This document shows positions 32,629 to 41,714 of a DNA stretch of 64,000 bases, in pieces. Below the pieces are notes generated by a model. That model saw only the letters and a list, made by a program, of their open reading frames with translations. It did no database searches and was not told the origin of the DNA. Each line of letters begins with the position of its first letter. Within the stretch, counting starts at the first letter, position 1. Origin of the DNA: UBA2357 sp002344625 (GTDB lineage: Bacteria; Pseudomonadota; Gammaproteobacteria; Burkholderiales; Rhodocyclaceae); the NCBI GenBank assembly GCA_937995335.1, contig CALKIH010000052.1, forward strand, positions 62,001-126,000, in the 5' to 3' direction. The translations under genes and the position numbers were made by a program.

Positions 32629-33000
32629 ATGGGTAGTTATCTGTTTTCGATCGTTCTGACGGTTCATGTCATCGTGGGTCTGAGCGTGATTGGTCTCGTG
32701 CTGATGCAGCATGGCAAGGGTGCTGATGCGGGGGCTGCGTTCGGCGGCGGTGGTGGTGGTTCTGCGGGTAGTCTGTTTGGTTCGTCGGGATCGGCGAATT
32801 TCCTGAGTCGTACCACGGCCATACTTGCGGCGGTGTTTTTCGTCACCAGTCTCGGATTGACGTTTCTGTCGAACAGCGCCGGGGCGCCAGCATCTAGTAT
32901 CATGGAAGGGGCTGTTCCGGCACCTGTGCCGGCTGTCGAGTCGGGTGCGTCAGGCGAGGTGCAGGACGGTGGCTCGAACGCGCAGTCGATCCCGAAATAG
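32629..33000 (+). CDS. secG: Preprotein translocase subunit SecG
   Basis: A 123-residue inner-membrane component of the SecYEG translocon. Two hydrophobic helices (about 3-25 and 58-76) flank the conserved cytoplasmic loop VLMQHGKGADAGAAFGGG with its glycine run. A Pro-, Ser- and Gly-rich C-terminal tail follows. The ATG at 32629 lies 8 bp after tpiA; an in-frame GTG at 32617 would overlap tpiA by 4 bp. The order tpiA-secG-tRNA-Leu-nuoA is a recurrent proteobacterial arrangement. Confidence 0.96.
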   Translation: MGSYLFSIVLTVHVIVGLSVIGLVLMQHGKGADAGAAFGGGGGGSAGSLFGSSGSANFLSRTTAILAAVFFVTSLGLTFLSNSAGAPASSIMEGAVPAPVPAVESGASGEVQDGGSNAQSIPK

Positions 33001-33013
33001 TTTGCAACAGGAT

Positions 33014-33041
33014 TTGCGCGCTCCAGGAAAAGCCGTATAAT
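33014..33041 (+). promoter_or_regulatory. Sigma-70 promoter for tRNA-Leu
   Basis: TTGCGC (33014-33019) and a perfect TATAAT (33036-33041) are separated by 16 bp; the tRNA begins 22 bp later. Because the terminator after the tRNA is weak, this promoter may also feed the nuo operon. Confidence 0.75.
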
Positions 33042-33062
33042 TATGTCTTCGCTTTAAACCGT

Positions 33063-33147
33063 GCCGACGTGGTGAAATTGGTAGACACGCCATCTTGAGG
33101 GGGTGGTGGCGCAAGCCGTGTGAGTTCGAGTCTCACCGTCGGCACCA
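33063..33147 (+). tRNA. tRNA-Leu (GAG)
   Basis: An 85-nt class II tRNA. The acceptor stem GCCGACG pairs with CGTCGGC (33137-33143), and the anticodon arm CCATC-TTGAGGG-GGTGG has anticodon GAG at 33097-33099. The long variable arm is TGGCGCAAGCCG, and the T arm GTGAG-TTCGAGT-CTCAC follows. The 3' CCA is encoded (33145-33147). Confidence 0.97.
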
Positions 33148-33156
33148 TAAAGAATA

Positions 33157-33179
33157 GCCCGCAAAAAGCGGGCAATTTT
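33157..33179 (+). terminator. Weak hairpin terminator after tRNA-Leu
   Basis: A 6-bp stem GCCCGC/GCGGGC (33157-33162 with 33168-33173) with an AAAAA loop is followed by AATTTTA. The short stem and four-T tail suggest incomplete termination, letting some transcripts run on into nuoA. Confidence 0.55.
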
Positions 33180-33227
33180 ATGTTGCGTAGTGCGGCATAA
33201 TCAGAAATCAACTTTGAGGGAAGCGCG

Positions 33228-33602
33228 ATGCTGGAAAATTATTTTCCTGTGCTGGTCTTTGTCATCGTGGGTCTCGGTTTTGGTTTCATACCCATCATTT
33301 TGGGGCGGTTGGTTGCGCCTTACCGGCCCGATAGTGAAAAGAACTCTCCCTATGAGTGCGGTTTCGAAGCTTTCGAAGACGCGCGGATGAAGTTCGATGT
33401 TCGCTATTATCTGATTGCCATTCTCTTCATTCTCTTCGATCTTGAGATCGCTTTCCTGTTTCCTTGGGCTACGGTGTTCCAGGAGTTCGTGGCTGCAGGT
33501 GAGCATGCCTGGTTTGTATTCGGGTCGGTCATGGTGTTTTTGACGGTGCTGGTTGTCGGCTACATCGTCGAGTGGAAAAACGGCGCGCTGGATTGGGAGT
33601 AA
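33228..33602 (+). CDS. nuoA: NADH-quinone oxidoreductase subunit A
   Basis: A 124-residue membrane subunit of complex I with three transmembrane helices. The conserved loop NSPYECGFEAFEDARMKFDVRYYL (positions about 40-63) is the family signature near the quinone site. The ATG at 33228 follows GAGGGAAG. It is the first of 14 nuo genes in the standard order. A CATAAT box at 33196 is a possible -10 of a dedicated promoter, without a good -35. Confidence 0.97.
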   Translation: MLENYFPVLVFVIVGLGFGFIPIILGRLVAPYRPDSEKNSPYECGFEAFEDARMKFDVRYYLIAILFILFDLEIAFLFPWATVFQEFVAAGEHAWFVFGSVMVFLTVLVVGYIVEWKNGALDWE

Positions 33603-33605
33603 GCC

Positions 33606-34082
33606 ATGAGCATCGAAGGTGTGTTTCGTGAGGGCTTCGTAACCACATCGCTCGACACGGTTATCAACTGGACTCGCACGGGCTCTCTTTGGCCGATGAC
33701 GTTCGGGTTGGCCTGTTGTGCGGTCGAGATGATTCATGCGGGCTGTTCCCGCTACGACCTCGATCGTTTCGGGGTGGTCTTTCGGCCCAGTCCGCGCCAG
33801 TCCGATCTCATGATCGTGGCGGGAACCTTGTGCAACAAGATGGCGCCGGCCTTGCGCAAGGTTTATGACCAGATGGCGGAGCCGCGCTGGGTCATCTCGA
33901 TGGGTTCCTGTGCCAATGGTGGTGGCTACTACCATTATTCCTATTCGGTTGTGCGCGGCTGTGATCGCATCGTGCCGGTGGATGTCTATGTGCCGGGCTG
34001 TCCGCCGACCGCCGAAGCATTGTTGTACGGCATCATCCAGCTGCAGAACAAGATCAAGCGCACCAACACCATTGCACGTTGA
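33606..34082 (+). CDS. nuoB: NADH-quinone oxidoreductase subunit B
   Basis: A 158-residue peripheral-arm subunit carrying cluster N2, the last iron-sulfur centre before quinone. The ligands are the tandem cysteines in LACCAVEM, the Cys in SMGSCANGGG and the Cys in PGCPPTAE. The gene starts 3 bp after nuoA and precedes nuoC by 13 bp. Confidence 0.98.
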   Translation: MSIEGVFREGFVTTSLDTVINWTRTGSLWPMTFGLACCAVEMIHAGCSRYDLDRFGVVFRPSPRQSDLMIVAGTLCNKMAPALRKVYDQMAEPRWVISMGSCANGGGYYHYSYSVVRGCDRIVPVDVYVPGCPPTAEALLYGIIQLQNKIKRTNTIAR

Positions 34083-34095
34083 CGGATCGCCACTC

Positions 34096-34701
34096 ATGAG
34101 CGCGAAGCTTGAACGTTTGAGTCAAACCCTCCGAGATGTGCTCGGTGAGGCATTGCAGTCGCTGGTCGTCGATCGTGGTGAGCTGACGATCGAGGTTGCG
34201 GCGAGCGAGTATCTAAGGGTCGCGCAACTGCTTCGCGATCATCCCGAGCTGAGTTTCGAGCAGTTGCTCGATGTGTCCGGCGTCGATTATTCGGCTTACA
34301 AGAACGAGACGAGGGACGGTCGGCGGTTTGCGGCGGCGAATCATCTGCTGTCGATCAAGCACAACTGGCGTTTGCGCTTGCGCGCCTTTGCTCCCGAAGA
34401 TGGTTTTCCGGTGTTGGCATCGCTGGTGCCGGTCTGGCCAAGTGCGAACTGGTACGAACGAGAAGCTTTCGATCTGTACGGAATCATGTTCGAAGGGCAT
34501 CCGGACCTGCGCCGTATTCTCACCGATTACGGTTTCGTCGGCCATCCGTTCCGCAAGGATTTCCCGGTTTCGGGCTATGTCGAAATGCGCTACGATCCCG
34601 AAGCCGGTCGCGTGGTTTACCAGCCAGTGACGATCGAGCCGCGCGAAGTCACGCCGCGCATCGTTCGCGAAGAAAAATACGGGGATGTCGGGCATGGCTG
34701 A
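34096..34701 (+). CDS. nuoC: NADH-quinone oxidoreductase subunit C
   Basis: A 201-residue peripheral-arm subunit (30-kDa type) that docks on NuoD. The family signature appears as WYEREAFDLYGIMFEGHPDLRRILTDYGF followed by GHPFRKDFP. The ATG at 34096 was chosen because the protein begins there and the upstream in-frame codons overlap nuoB. NuoC and NuoD are separate genes here, unlike the nuoCD fusion of enterobacteria. It overlaps the nuoD start by 8 bp. Confidence 0.97.
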   Translation: MSAKLERLSQTLRDVLGEALQSLVVDRGELTIEVAASEYLRVAQLLRDHPELSFEQLLDVSGVDYSAYKNETRDGRRFAAANHLLSIKHNWRLRLRAFAPEDGFPVLASLVPVWPSANWYEREAFDLYGIMFEGHPDLRRILTDYGFVGHPFRKDFPVSGYVEMRYDPEAGRVVYQPVTIEPREVTPRIVREEKYGDVGHG

Positions 34702-35947
34702 GATTCGCAACTACACGATCAACTTCGGTCCCCAGCATCCGTCCGCGCACGGTGTGTTGCGGCTGGTTCTGGAGCTCGATGGCGAAGTGGTCGAGCGCGC
34801 CGATCCGCATATTGGCCTGTTGCATCGTGGAACCGAAAAGCTCGCCGAGACGCGTACATGGGTGCAGTCGGTGCCTTACATGGATCGCCTCGACTATGTG
34901 TCGATGATGTGCAATGAGCATGCCTACTGTATGGCGATCGAGCGCCTGCTCGGCATACAGGTGCCGGAGCGCGCTCAATACATCCGGGTGATGTTCGACG
35001 AGATCACCCGAGTCCTGAATCACCTTCTGAACATCGGCACCCATGCGCTCGACATCGGCGCGATGACGATGGTTCTGTATACCTTCCGTGAGCGCGAAGA
35101 TCTCATGGATGCCTACGAGGCAGTGTCGGGCGCGCGCATGCACGCTGCATACTACCGGCCGGGCGGCGTCTATCGTGACCTGCCCGATCGGATGCCCAAA
35201 TACGAGGTCAACAAGTTCCGCAATGCGAAGGTGGTCAAGGAACTCAATGCTGCGCGCGACGGTTCGTTGCTTGATTTCCTGGAAGATTTCACCGATCGCT
35301 TTCTGCGCTACTGTGACGAATACGAAACCCTCCTGACCGACAACCGGATCTGGAAGCAGCGGACCGTCGGCATCGGGGTCGTATCGCCCGAGCAGGCCAA
35401 AGCGTGGGGTTTCACCGGGCCGATGCTGCGCGGTTCCGGGGTAGAGTGGGATCTGCGCAGGAAGCAACCCTACGAAGTGTATGACCGGATGGAATTCGAA
35501 GTTCCGGTCGGTGTGAACGGCGACTGTTACGACCGGTATCTGTGTCGTATGGAAGAGATGCGCCAGTCCAACCACATCATCAAGCAGTGCATAACGTGGT
35601 TGCGCAAAAATCCCGGCCCGGTGATTGTCGACAACCACAAGGTTGCGCCGCCGCCGCGGGCCAGCATGAAGTCGAACATGGAAGAGTTGATCCATCACTT
35701 CAAGCTGTTTACCGAGGGTATGCATGTTCCCGAGGGCGAAGTTTACGCCGGGGTCGAGCATCCCAAGGGCGAGTTCGGGGTTTATGCGGTGTCCGACGGC
35801 GCAAACAAGCCTTACCGAATCAAGCTGCGTGCCCCTGGTTTTGCGCATTTGGCCGCGATGGATGAAATTGCGCGGGGCCACATGATTGCGGACGTTGTTG
35901 CGATCATCGGCACCATGGACGTCGTGTTCGGCGAGATCGATCGCTGA
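34694..35947 (+). CDS. nuoD: NADH-quinone oxidoreductase subunit D
   Basis: A 417-residue (49-kDa type) subunit forming the quinone pocket with NuoB. The N-terminal FGPQHPSAHGVLRL contains the quinone-facing His. Further conserved segments are HRGTEKLAE, EMRQSNHI and the C-terminal IIGTMDVVFGEIDR. The length equals that of relatives. The ATG at 34694 gives the usual MAEIRNYT start. Confidence 0.98.
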   Translation: MAEIRNYTINFGPQHPSAHGVLRLVLELDGEVVERADPHIGLLHRGTEKLAETRTWVQSVPYMDRLDYVSMMCNEHAYCMAIERLLGIQVPERAQYIRVMFDEITRVLNHLLNIGTHALDIGAMTMVLYTFREREDLMDAYEAVSGARMHAAYYRPGGVYRDLPDRMPKYEVNKFRNAKVVKELNAARDGSLLDFLEDFTDRFLRYCDEYETLLTDNRIWKQRTVGIGVVSPEQAKAWGFTGPMLRGSGVEWDLRRKQPYEVYDRMEFEVPVGVNGDCYDRYLCRMEEMRQSNHIIKQCITWLRKNPGPVIVDNHKVAPPPRASMKSNMEELIHHFKLFTEGMHVPEGEVYAGVEHPKGEFGVYAVSDGANKPYRIKLRAPGFAHLAAMDEIARGHMIADVVAIIGTMDVVFGEIDR

Positions 35948-35990
35948 CGGCACGAAGCGAACAAACAGGCAACCGGAAGACGAGCACCCA

Positions 35991-36470
35991 ATGCTGAGTC
36001 AGGAATCGCTGCAACTCATTGATCGCGAGATCGCCAAGTATCCTTCGGACCAGAAGCAGTCGGCAGTCATGGCTGCCCTGCGCATAGCCCAGGTCGAGAA
36101 GGGCTGGCTGCCGCGCGAGCTGATCGATTTCGTCGCGGCTTATCTGGAGATGCCCCCGATCGCTGCGTTCGAAGTCGCGAGCTTCTACAACATGTACGAC
36201 CTCGAGCCGGTGGGTCGGCACAAGATCACGGTGTGCACGAACCTGCCCTGTGCGCTGTCCGGTGGTGTCCATGCGGCAGACTATGTCAAGCAGAAGCTCG
36301 GGATCGGGTTCAACGAAACCACGCCCGACGGCAAGTTCACGTTGAAGGAAGGCGAGTGCATGGGGGCCTGTGGTGACGCACCGGTGCTGCTCGTGAACAA
36401 CCACAAAATGTGCAGCTGGATGACTCGCGAAAAGATCGACCAGCTGCTCGCCGAGCTGGAAAGCAAATGA
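35991..36470 (+). CDS. nuoE: NADH-quinone oxidoreductase subunit E
   Basis: A 159-residue thioredoxin-like subunit of the NADH-oxidising module that binds the off-path [2Fe-2S] cluster N1a. The four cysteines are in CTNLPC and CMGACGDAPV. A helical N-terminus contains KYPSDQKQSAVMAALRIAQ. The ATG at 35991 starts MLSQESLQLID. The stop overlaps the nuoF start (ATGA). Confidence 0.97.
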   Translation: MLSQESLQLIDREIAKYPSDQKQSAVMAALRIAQVEKGWLPRELIDFVAAYLEMPPIAAFEVASFYNMYDLEPVGRHKITVCTNLPCALSGGVHAADYVKQKLGIGFNETTPDGKFTLKEGECMGACGDAPVLLVNNHKMCSWMTREKIDQLLAELESK

Positions 36471-37786
36471 GCGCACGCGAACTGATTCTCGCCGGGACCG
36501 ACGGCGACCGCGCCTGGCGGCTACAGGACTATCTGGCGCGAGGTGGATACACAGCACTGAAGAAGATCCTCGCCGACAAAGCCACGCCGGATGCAATCAT
36601 TGCCGAGCTGAAGGCTTCGGTGTTGCGCGGACGCGGCGGCGCGGGCTTCCCGACCGGGTTGAAGTGGAGTTTCATGCCGCGTGCGTTCCCTGGCGACAAG
36701 TACCTCGCCTGTAACTCGGACGAAGGCGAGCCGGGCACTTTCAAGGATCGTGATATCCTGCGCTTCAATCCGCATACCGTGATCGAAGGCATGACCATTG
36801 CAGCGTACGCGATGGGTGCCGTGCGCGGTTACAACTACATCCACGGCGAAATTTTCGAGATCTACGAGCGCTTCGAGGAGGCGCTGGCCGAGGCGCGCGC
36901 CGCGGGCCTGTTGGGCCGGAACATTCTCGGGAGCGATTTTTCGTTCGATCTGTTCGCTCACCATGGGTACGGCGCCTATATCTGCGGCGAGGAGACCGCC
37001 CTGCTCGAATCGATCGAGGGCAAGAAGGGGCAGCCGCGCTTCAAACCACCATTCCCGGCGAGTTACGGTCTTTACGGCAAGCCGACCACGATCAACAACA
37101 CCGAGACCTTCGCATCGGTGCCGTTCATCATGAACATGGGCGGACAGGGCTTTCTCGAACTCGGCAAGCCCAACAACGGCGGTACCAAGCTCTTTTCGGT
37201 CTCGGGCCAGGTGAACCGGCCGGGGAACTACGAGATCGAGCTCGGTACGCCGTTTGCCGAGCTGCTCGAAATGGCCGGCGGGATGCGCGCGGGGCGCAAG
37301 CTCAAGGCGGTGATCCCGGGAGGCTCGTCGTCGCCCGTGGTGCCGGCAGACGTGATGATGGATTGCACGATGGACTACGACTCGATTGCCAAGGCAGGCT
37401 CGATGCTCGGTTCCGGCGCGGTGATCGTCATGGACGAAACTGTCTGCATGGTCAAGGCTCTCGAACGGCTGTCGTATTTCTATTTCGAAGAGTCATGCGG
37501 GCAATGCACGCCCTGTCGTGAAGGCACGGGGTGGCTCTATCGGGTCATTCATCGTATCGAGCACGGTTTGGGGCGACCCGACGATCTCGATCTGCTCGGT
37601 TCGGTCACGACCAACATCATGGGTCGCACGATCTGCGCCCTTGGCGATGCGGCCTCGATGCCGGTGCAAAGCTTCGTCAAGCACTTCGGTTCCGAGTTCG
37701 AGTACCACATCCAGAACAAGAAATGTCTTGTGCCGCCCGAAGTGCAGTACGACGGCAGCCAAATTTATGTGAGACCGTCATGCTAG
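36467..37786 (+). CDS. nuoF: NADH-quinone oxidoreductase subunit F
   Basis: A 439-residue subunit that oxidises NADH. The FMN/NADH site is RGRGGAGFPTGLKW and CNSDEGEPGTFKDR, with a second signature ICGEETALLESIEG. The cluster N3 cysteines are in ESCGQCTPCREGTGW plus a distal Cys in GRTICALGD. It overlaps nuoE by 4 bp and nuoG by 7 bp, so these three genes of the NADH module are translationally coupled. Confidence 0.98.
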   Translation: MSARELILAGTDGDRAWRLQDYLARGGYTALKKILADKATPDAIIAELKASVLRGRGGAGFPTGLKWSFMPRAFPGDKYLACNSDEGEPGTFKDRDILRFNPHTVIEGMTIAAYAMGAVRGYNYIHGEIFEIYERFEEALAEARAAGLLGRNILGSDFSFDLFAHHGYGAYICGEETALLESIEGKKGQPRFKPPFPASYGLYGKPTTINNTETFASVPFIMNMGGQGFLELGKPNNGGTKLFSVSGQVNRPGNYEIELGTPFAELLEMAGGMRAGRKLKAVIPGGSSSPVVPADVMMDCTMDYDSIAKAGSMLGSGAVIVMDETVCMVKALERLSYFYFEESCGQCTPCREGTGWLYRVIHRIEHGLGRPDDLDLLGSVTTNIMGRTICALGDAASMPVQSFVKHFGSEFEYHIQNKKCLVPPEVQYDGSQIYVRPSC

Positions 37787-40116
37787 AGATCGAAATCGAC
37801 GGCAAGGCGCTGTCCGTCGACGACGGAAGCACCATCATGGACGCCGCGGCCAAGGCTGGCGCGTACATCCCCCACTTCTGCTACCACAAGAAGTTGTCGA
37901 TCGCTGCGAACTGCCGGATGTGTCTGGTGCAGGTCGAGAAGGCGCCCAAGCCCTTGCCGGCCTGTGCGACCCCGGTGACCAACGGCATGAAAGTGTGGAC
38001 CCATTCCGAAGCTGCGGTGAAAGCCCAGAAAGGGGTGATGGAGTTCCTGCTGATCAACCATCCGCTCGACTGCCCCATCTGTGACCAGGGCGGCGAGTGT
38101 CAGCTGCAGGATCTGGCGGTCGGTTACGGTAGCAGTCAGTCGCGTTATCAAGAAGAAAAGCGCGTGGTTCTGAACAAGAATCTCGGCTCGCTCGTCTCGA
38201 CCGACATGACCCGTTGCATCAATTGCACTCGCTGTGTTCGATTCACTACCGAGATCGGCGGGCAGATGGAACTCGGGCAGGCCTTTCGCGGCGAGCATGC
38301 GGAGATCATGCCCTTCATCGAAAAGACGGTCGATTCCGAATTGTCGGGCAACATCATCGACCTTTGTCCGGTCGGCGCGCTCACCTCGAAGCCGTTCCGC
38401 TTTTCAGCCCGTACATGGGAGCTGTCGCGGCGCAAGTCGGTAAGCCCGCACGATTCGCTCGGTTCGAACCTGATCGTCCAGGTCAAGCATGACGTGGTCA
38501 AACGTGTGCTACCGCTCGAGAACGAAGAAGTCAACGAGTGCTGGCTGTCTGACAAGGATCGATTCTCGTACGAGGGTCTGAACAGTGACGAGCGTCTCGT
38601 TTCGCCCATGATCAAGCAGGGTAGGGAATGGAAGCGGGTCGATTGGCAGGAGGCTCTGGAGTTCACCGCCAATGGGCTCAAGTCGGTGATTGACGAGCAC
38701 GGTGCGAGCCAGGTCGGCGCGCTGGGTTCTCCGCATGCGACGGTCGAGGAACTCTTCCTGTTGCAGCAATTGATGCGCGGGCTCGGTTCCAAGAATGTCG
38801 ATTTCAGACTGCGGCAGAGTGATTTCCGCGCGGACGGGCGGCGTGCTGGCGCACCATGGCTGGGCATGCCGATTGCGGGCGTTGGCGAGCTCGATCGCCT
38901 GCTGGTAGTGGGCAGCTTCCTGCGCAAGGACACGCCGCTGCTGGCGCAGCGTGTTCGGCAGGCCGCCAAGCGCGGCCTGCACGTCTCGGTCGTCGGGCCG
39001 ACCTCGGAAGACTGGTTGCTGCCGGTCAAGGCGCGGGCGCTCGTTGCGCCGTCGCAGATGGTCGATACCCTGTTGCAGGTCGTGTTTGCACTGGCGGACG
39101 AGAAGGGACTCGATGTGGGCGACGGTTTCGCCAACGCGAGGCCGGCGGTCATTTCCGAAGGAGCTCGCGCCGTCGCGCTGAGTCTCGCAAGTGGTCGCAA
39201 GTCTGCGGTGTGGCTGGGGAATCTCGCCGTGCAGCATGCGCGGGCAGCTGAACTCACGATGCTCGCAGCCGAAATCGCTCGTCTCGCCGAAGGCGTCTAC
39301 GGTGTGATTGGCGAGGCGGCCAACAGTGTGGGAGGTTATCTTGCGGACGCGGTCCCGCATGCCGGTGGTTTGAACGCCGGGCAGATGATCGACGAGCCAC
39401 GCCGGGCGTATGTATTGCTCAATGCCGAACCCGCGCTGGATTTCGCCAATGCCGCAGCCAGCGTGCGGGCGCTGGAAAGTGCGCGGCTGGTCGTTGCGCT
39501 TGCGAGCTTTGCGACCCCGTCGCTGCTGGATTGCGCCGATGTGTTGCTACCGGTTTCTCCCTTCACCGAAACTTCGGGTACCTTCGTGAGTACCGAAGGG
39601 CGGGTGCAGTCCTTCGCCGCCGTTGCCAAGCCCAGGGGAGATGCGCGGCCCGCCTGGAAGGTATTGCGTGTGCTCGGCAACATTCTGTCCTTGGCCGGTT
39701 TCGAGTACAACGACTCGGAGGCGGTCGCGGCCGCAGCGCTCGGGCGGGACGTCGCGTCGCGGCTCGACAACCGGGTGGACGGCATTCTTCATGCGGCGAC
39801 GCTCCCGCGTGAAGGGCTTGAGCGGGTTGCGGATGTGCCGATACATTTCGCTGACCCATTGGTGCGTCAGGCCAAGTCGTTGCAGCGCACCCGCGACGCT
39901 GGCGCACCGGCCGTGCGGGTTAACCCCGAGACGCTGGCGGCGTTGGGTATTGCGGCAGGCGAGCGGGTGCGCGTGAAGCAAGGGGACGTTTCGGCAGAAC
40001 TGGTCGTGATCGAGGATCCGGCCGTTGCCATCCGGTGTCTGCGGGTTCCGGCGGCGCATGCCGCGACGGCAGCGCTTGGTGCGATGAGCGGTTCAATCAG
40101 CATGGAGCGCGTGTGA
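37780..40116 (+). CDS. nuoG: NADH-quinone oxidoreductase subunit G
   Basis: A 778-residue subunit carrying the electron wire from NADH. The N-terminal ferredoxin part has N1b cysteines (FCYHKK, CRMC, CATP). The His/Cys motif HPLDCPICDQGGECQLQD binds N5, and CINCTRC with LCPVGALT binds a [4Fe-4S] cluster. The rest is a molybdopterin-oxidoreductase-like domain that has lost the cofactor, as is normal for NuoG. The ATG at 37780 lies inside the end of nuoF, and the stop overlaps nuoH by one base. Confidence 0.97.
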   Translation: MLEIEIDGKALSVDDGSTIMDAAAKAGAYIPHFCYHKKLSIAANCRMCLVQVEKAPKPLPACATPVTNGMKVWTHSEAAVKAQKGVMEFLLINHPLDCPICDQGGECQLQDLAVGYGSSQSRYQEEKRVVLNKNLGSLVSTDMTRCINCTRCVRFTTEIGGQMELGQAFRGEHAEIMPFIEKTVDSELSGNIIDLCPVGALTSKPFRFSARTWELSRRKSVSPHDSLGSNLIVQVKHDVVKRVLPLENEEVNECWLSDKDRFSYEGLNSDERLVSPMIKQGREWKRVDWQEALEFTANGLKSVIDEHGASQVGALGSPHATVEELFLLQQLMRGLGSKNVDFRLRQSDFRADGRRAGAPWLGMPIAGVGELDRLLVVGSFLRKDTPLLAQRVRQAAKRGLHVSVVGPTSEDWLLPVKARALVAPSQMVDTLLQVVFALADEKGLDVGDGFANARPAVISEGARAVALSLASGRKSAVWLGNLAVQHARAAELTMLAAEIARLAEGVYGVIGEAANSVGGYLADAVPHAGGLNAGQMIDEPRRAYVLLNAEPALDFANAAASVRALESARLVVALASFATPSLLDCADVLLPVSPFTETSGTFVSTEGRVQSFAAVAKPRGDARPAWKVLRVLGNILSLAGFEYNDSEAVAAAALGRDVASRLDNRVDGILHAATLPREGLERVADVPIHFADPLVRQAKSLQRTRDAGAPAVRVNPETLAALGIAAGERVRVKQGDVSAELVVIEDPAVAIRCLRVPAAHAATAALGAMSGSISMERV

Positions 40117-41165
40117 TGGACGGCTTGCTCGAACCCATTTCGCAGTTTTTCGGTCCGGTTTGGCCGTTGGTCTGGACACTGGTCAAATTCGTGGCGATCG
40201 TCGCGCCCTTGTTTCTGTGCGTAGCCTATCTGACCTTGGCCGAACGAAAGGTCATTGGCTACATGCAGGTGCGTATCGGCCCGAACCGGGTCGGCCCGGC
40301 CGGTCTGCTGCAGCCGATCGCAGACGGCGTCAAGTTGTTGCTCAAAGAGATCATCGTGCCCTCGGGGGCCAGCAAGGGCTTGTTCATCTTCGGCCCCGTG
40401 TTCGCACTGGCACCTGCGCTGATAGCATGGGTCGTCATCCCGTTCAATGAAGGGGTGGTGGTGGCGGACATCAATGCCGGCCTATTGCTGTTGCTCGCAA
40501 TCACGTCGATCGAGGTTTATGGCGTGATCATCGCGGGCTGGGCGTCCAACTCGAAGTACCCGTTCCTCGGCGCGATGCGCGCCGCGGCCCAGATGGTGTC
40601 GTATGAAGTCGCGATGGGCTTCGCGCTGATCTGCGTGTTGCTGATATCCGCGAGCCTGAACCTCACCGATATCGTAATGGGTCAGGCGAAGGGCAGCTTC
40701 GCCGACATGGGGCTGGGTTTCCTGTCATGGAACTGGTTGCCGCTTCTGCCGATGTTCGTGATCTTCGTGATCTCGGGCATTGCAGAAACCAACCGCGCAC
40801 CGTTCGACGTGGTCGAAGGCGAAGCCGAGGTCGTGGCGGGCCATATGGTGGAGTACTCGGGAATGGCGTTCGCGCTGTTCTTTCTGGGTGAATACGCCAA
40901 CATGATTCTGGTTTCGATGATGACTTCGCTGCTGTTCCTCGGCGGCTGGTTGTCTCCGGTGGGTTTCCTGCCCGATGGTTTCTTCTGGCTCGCGCTGAAG
41001 ACCTCCTGCATCCTGTTCCTGTTCCTGTGGGCGCGCGCGACCTTCCCGCGCTTCCGCTACGACCACATCATGCGGCTGGGCTGGAAAGTGTTCGTCCCCA
41101 TCACGATTGCTTGGGTGATCGTGGTTGCGGTGTGGATGATGACGCCGCTGTCTATCTGGAACTGA
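40116..41165 (+). CDS. nuoH: NADH-quinone oxidoreductase subunit H
   Basis: A 349-residue membrane subunit linking the peripheral arm and the proton-pumping arm; it forms the quinone tunnel. About eight helices are visible. Conserved loops include AERKVIGYMQVRIGPNRVGP near residue 45 and ETNRAPFDVVEGEAEVVAGH in the middle. The ATG at 40116 shares its A with the nuoG stop (TGATG). Confidence 0.98.
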   Translation: MDGLLEPISQFFGPVWPLVWTLVKFVAIVAPLFLCVAYLTLAERKVIGYMQVRIGPNRVGPAGLLQPIADGVKLLLKEIIVPSGASKGLFIFGPVFALAPALIAWVVIPFNEGVVVADINAGLLLLLAITSIEVYGVIIAGWASNSKYPFLGAMRAAAQMVSYEVAMGFALICVLLISASLNLTDIVMGQAKGSFADMGLGFLSWNWLPLLPMFVIFVISGIAETNRAPFDVVEGEAEVVAGHMVEYSGMAFALFFLGEYANMILVSMMTSLLFLGGWLSPVGFLPDGFFWLALKTSCILFLFLWARATFPRFRYDHIMRLGWKVFVPITIAWVIVVAVWMMTPLSIWN

Positions 41166-41172
41166 GAGGCTG

Positions 41173-41661
41173 ATGATGGGTGCCAATGATTACATCGGTA
41201 GCCTGTTCCTGAAGGAACTGGTAAAGGGTATGGCGCTGACGGGCAGACACCTGTTCGCACGCAAGATCACGGTGCAGTTTCCTGAGGAAAAGACGCCGCA
41301 GAGCCATCGGTTTCGCGGCTTGCATGCGCTGCGTCGCTATCCGAATGGCGAGGAGCGATGCATCGCCTGCAAATTGTGCGAGGCAGTATGCCCGGCGATG
41401 GCAATCACGATCGAGTCCGATCAGCGCGACGATGGTTCGCGGCGGACCACGCGTTACGACATCGACCTCACCAAGTGCATCTTCTGCGGCTTTTGCGAAG
41501 AGGCCTGTCCGGTAGACGCGATCGTGGAGACGCGGGTGCTTGAGTACCACGGCGAGCGGCGTGGCGATCTGTATTACACCAAACAGATGTTGTTGGCGGT
41601 GGGCGACCGCAACGAAGCCCAGATCGCCGCCGACCGGGAAGCCGACGCGCAGTATCGCTGA
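41173..41661 (+). CDS. nuoI: NADH-quinone oxidoreductase subunit I
   Basis: A 162-residue ferredoxin-like subunit with clusters N6a and N6b. The two CxxCxxCxxxCP motifs are CIACKLCEAVCP and CIFCGFCEEACP. Two ATGs lie in tandem (41173 and 41176); the second has better spacing from GAGAGG, so the protein may be one residue shorter. Confidence 0.97.
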   Translation: MMGANDYIGSLFLKELVKGMALTGRHLFARKITVQFPEEKTPQSHRFRGLHALRRYPNGEERCIACKLCEAVCPAMAITIESDQRDDGSRRTTRYDIDLTKCIFCGFCEEACPVDAIVETRVLEYHGERRGDLYYTKQMLLAVGDRNEAQIAADREADAQYR

Positions 41662-41714
41662 AAGCCCACAAGCACCGACTACGGAGGAGACCCCGTCGAG
41701 GGTCAACAAAGAGA

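Noticed and set aside
37780..40116. NuoG C-terminal domain as an active molybdopterin enzyme
   Set aside because: NuoG proteins carry this domain without the cofactor; gene position and the N-terminal clusters show it is the complex I subunit.
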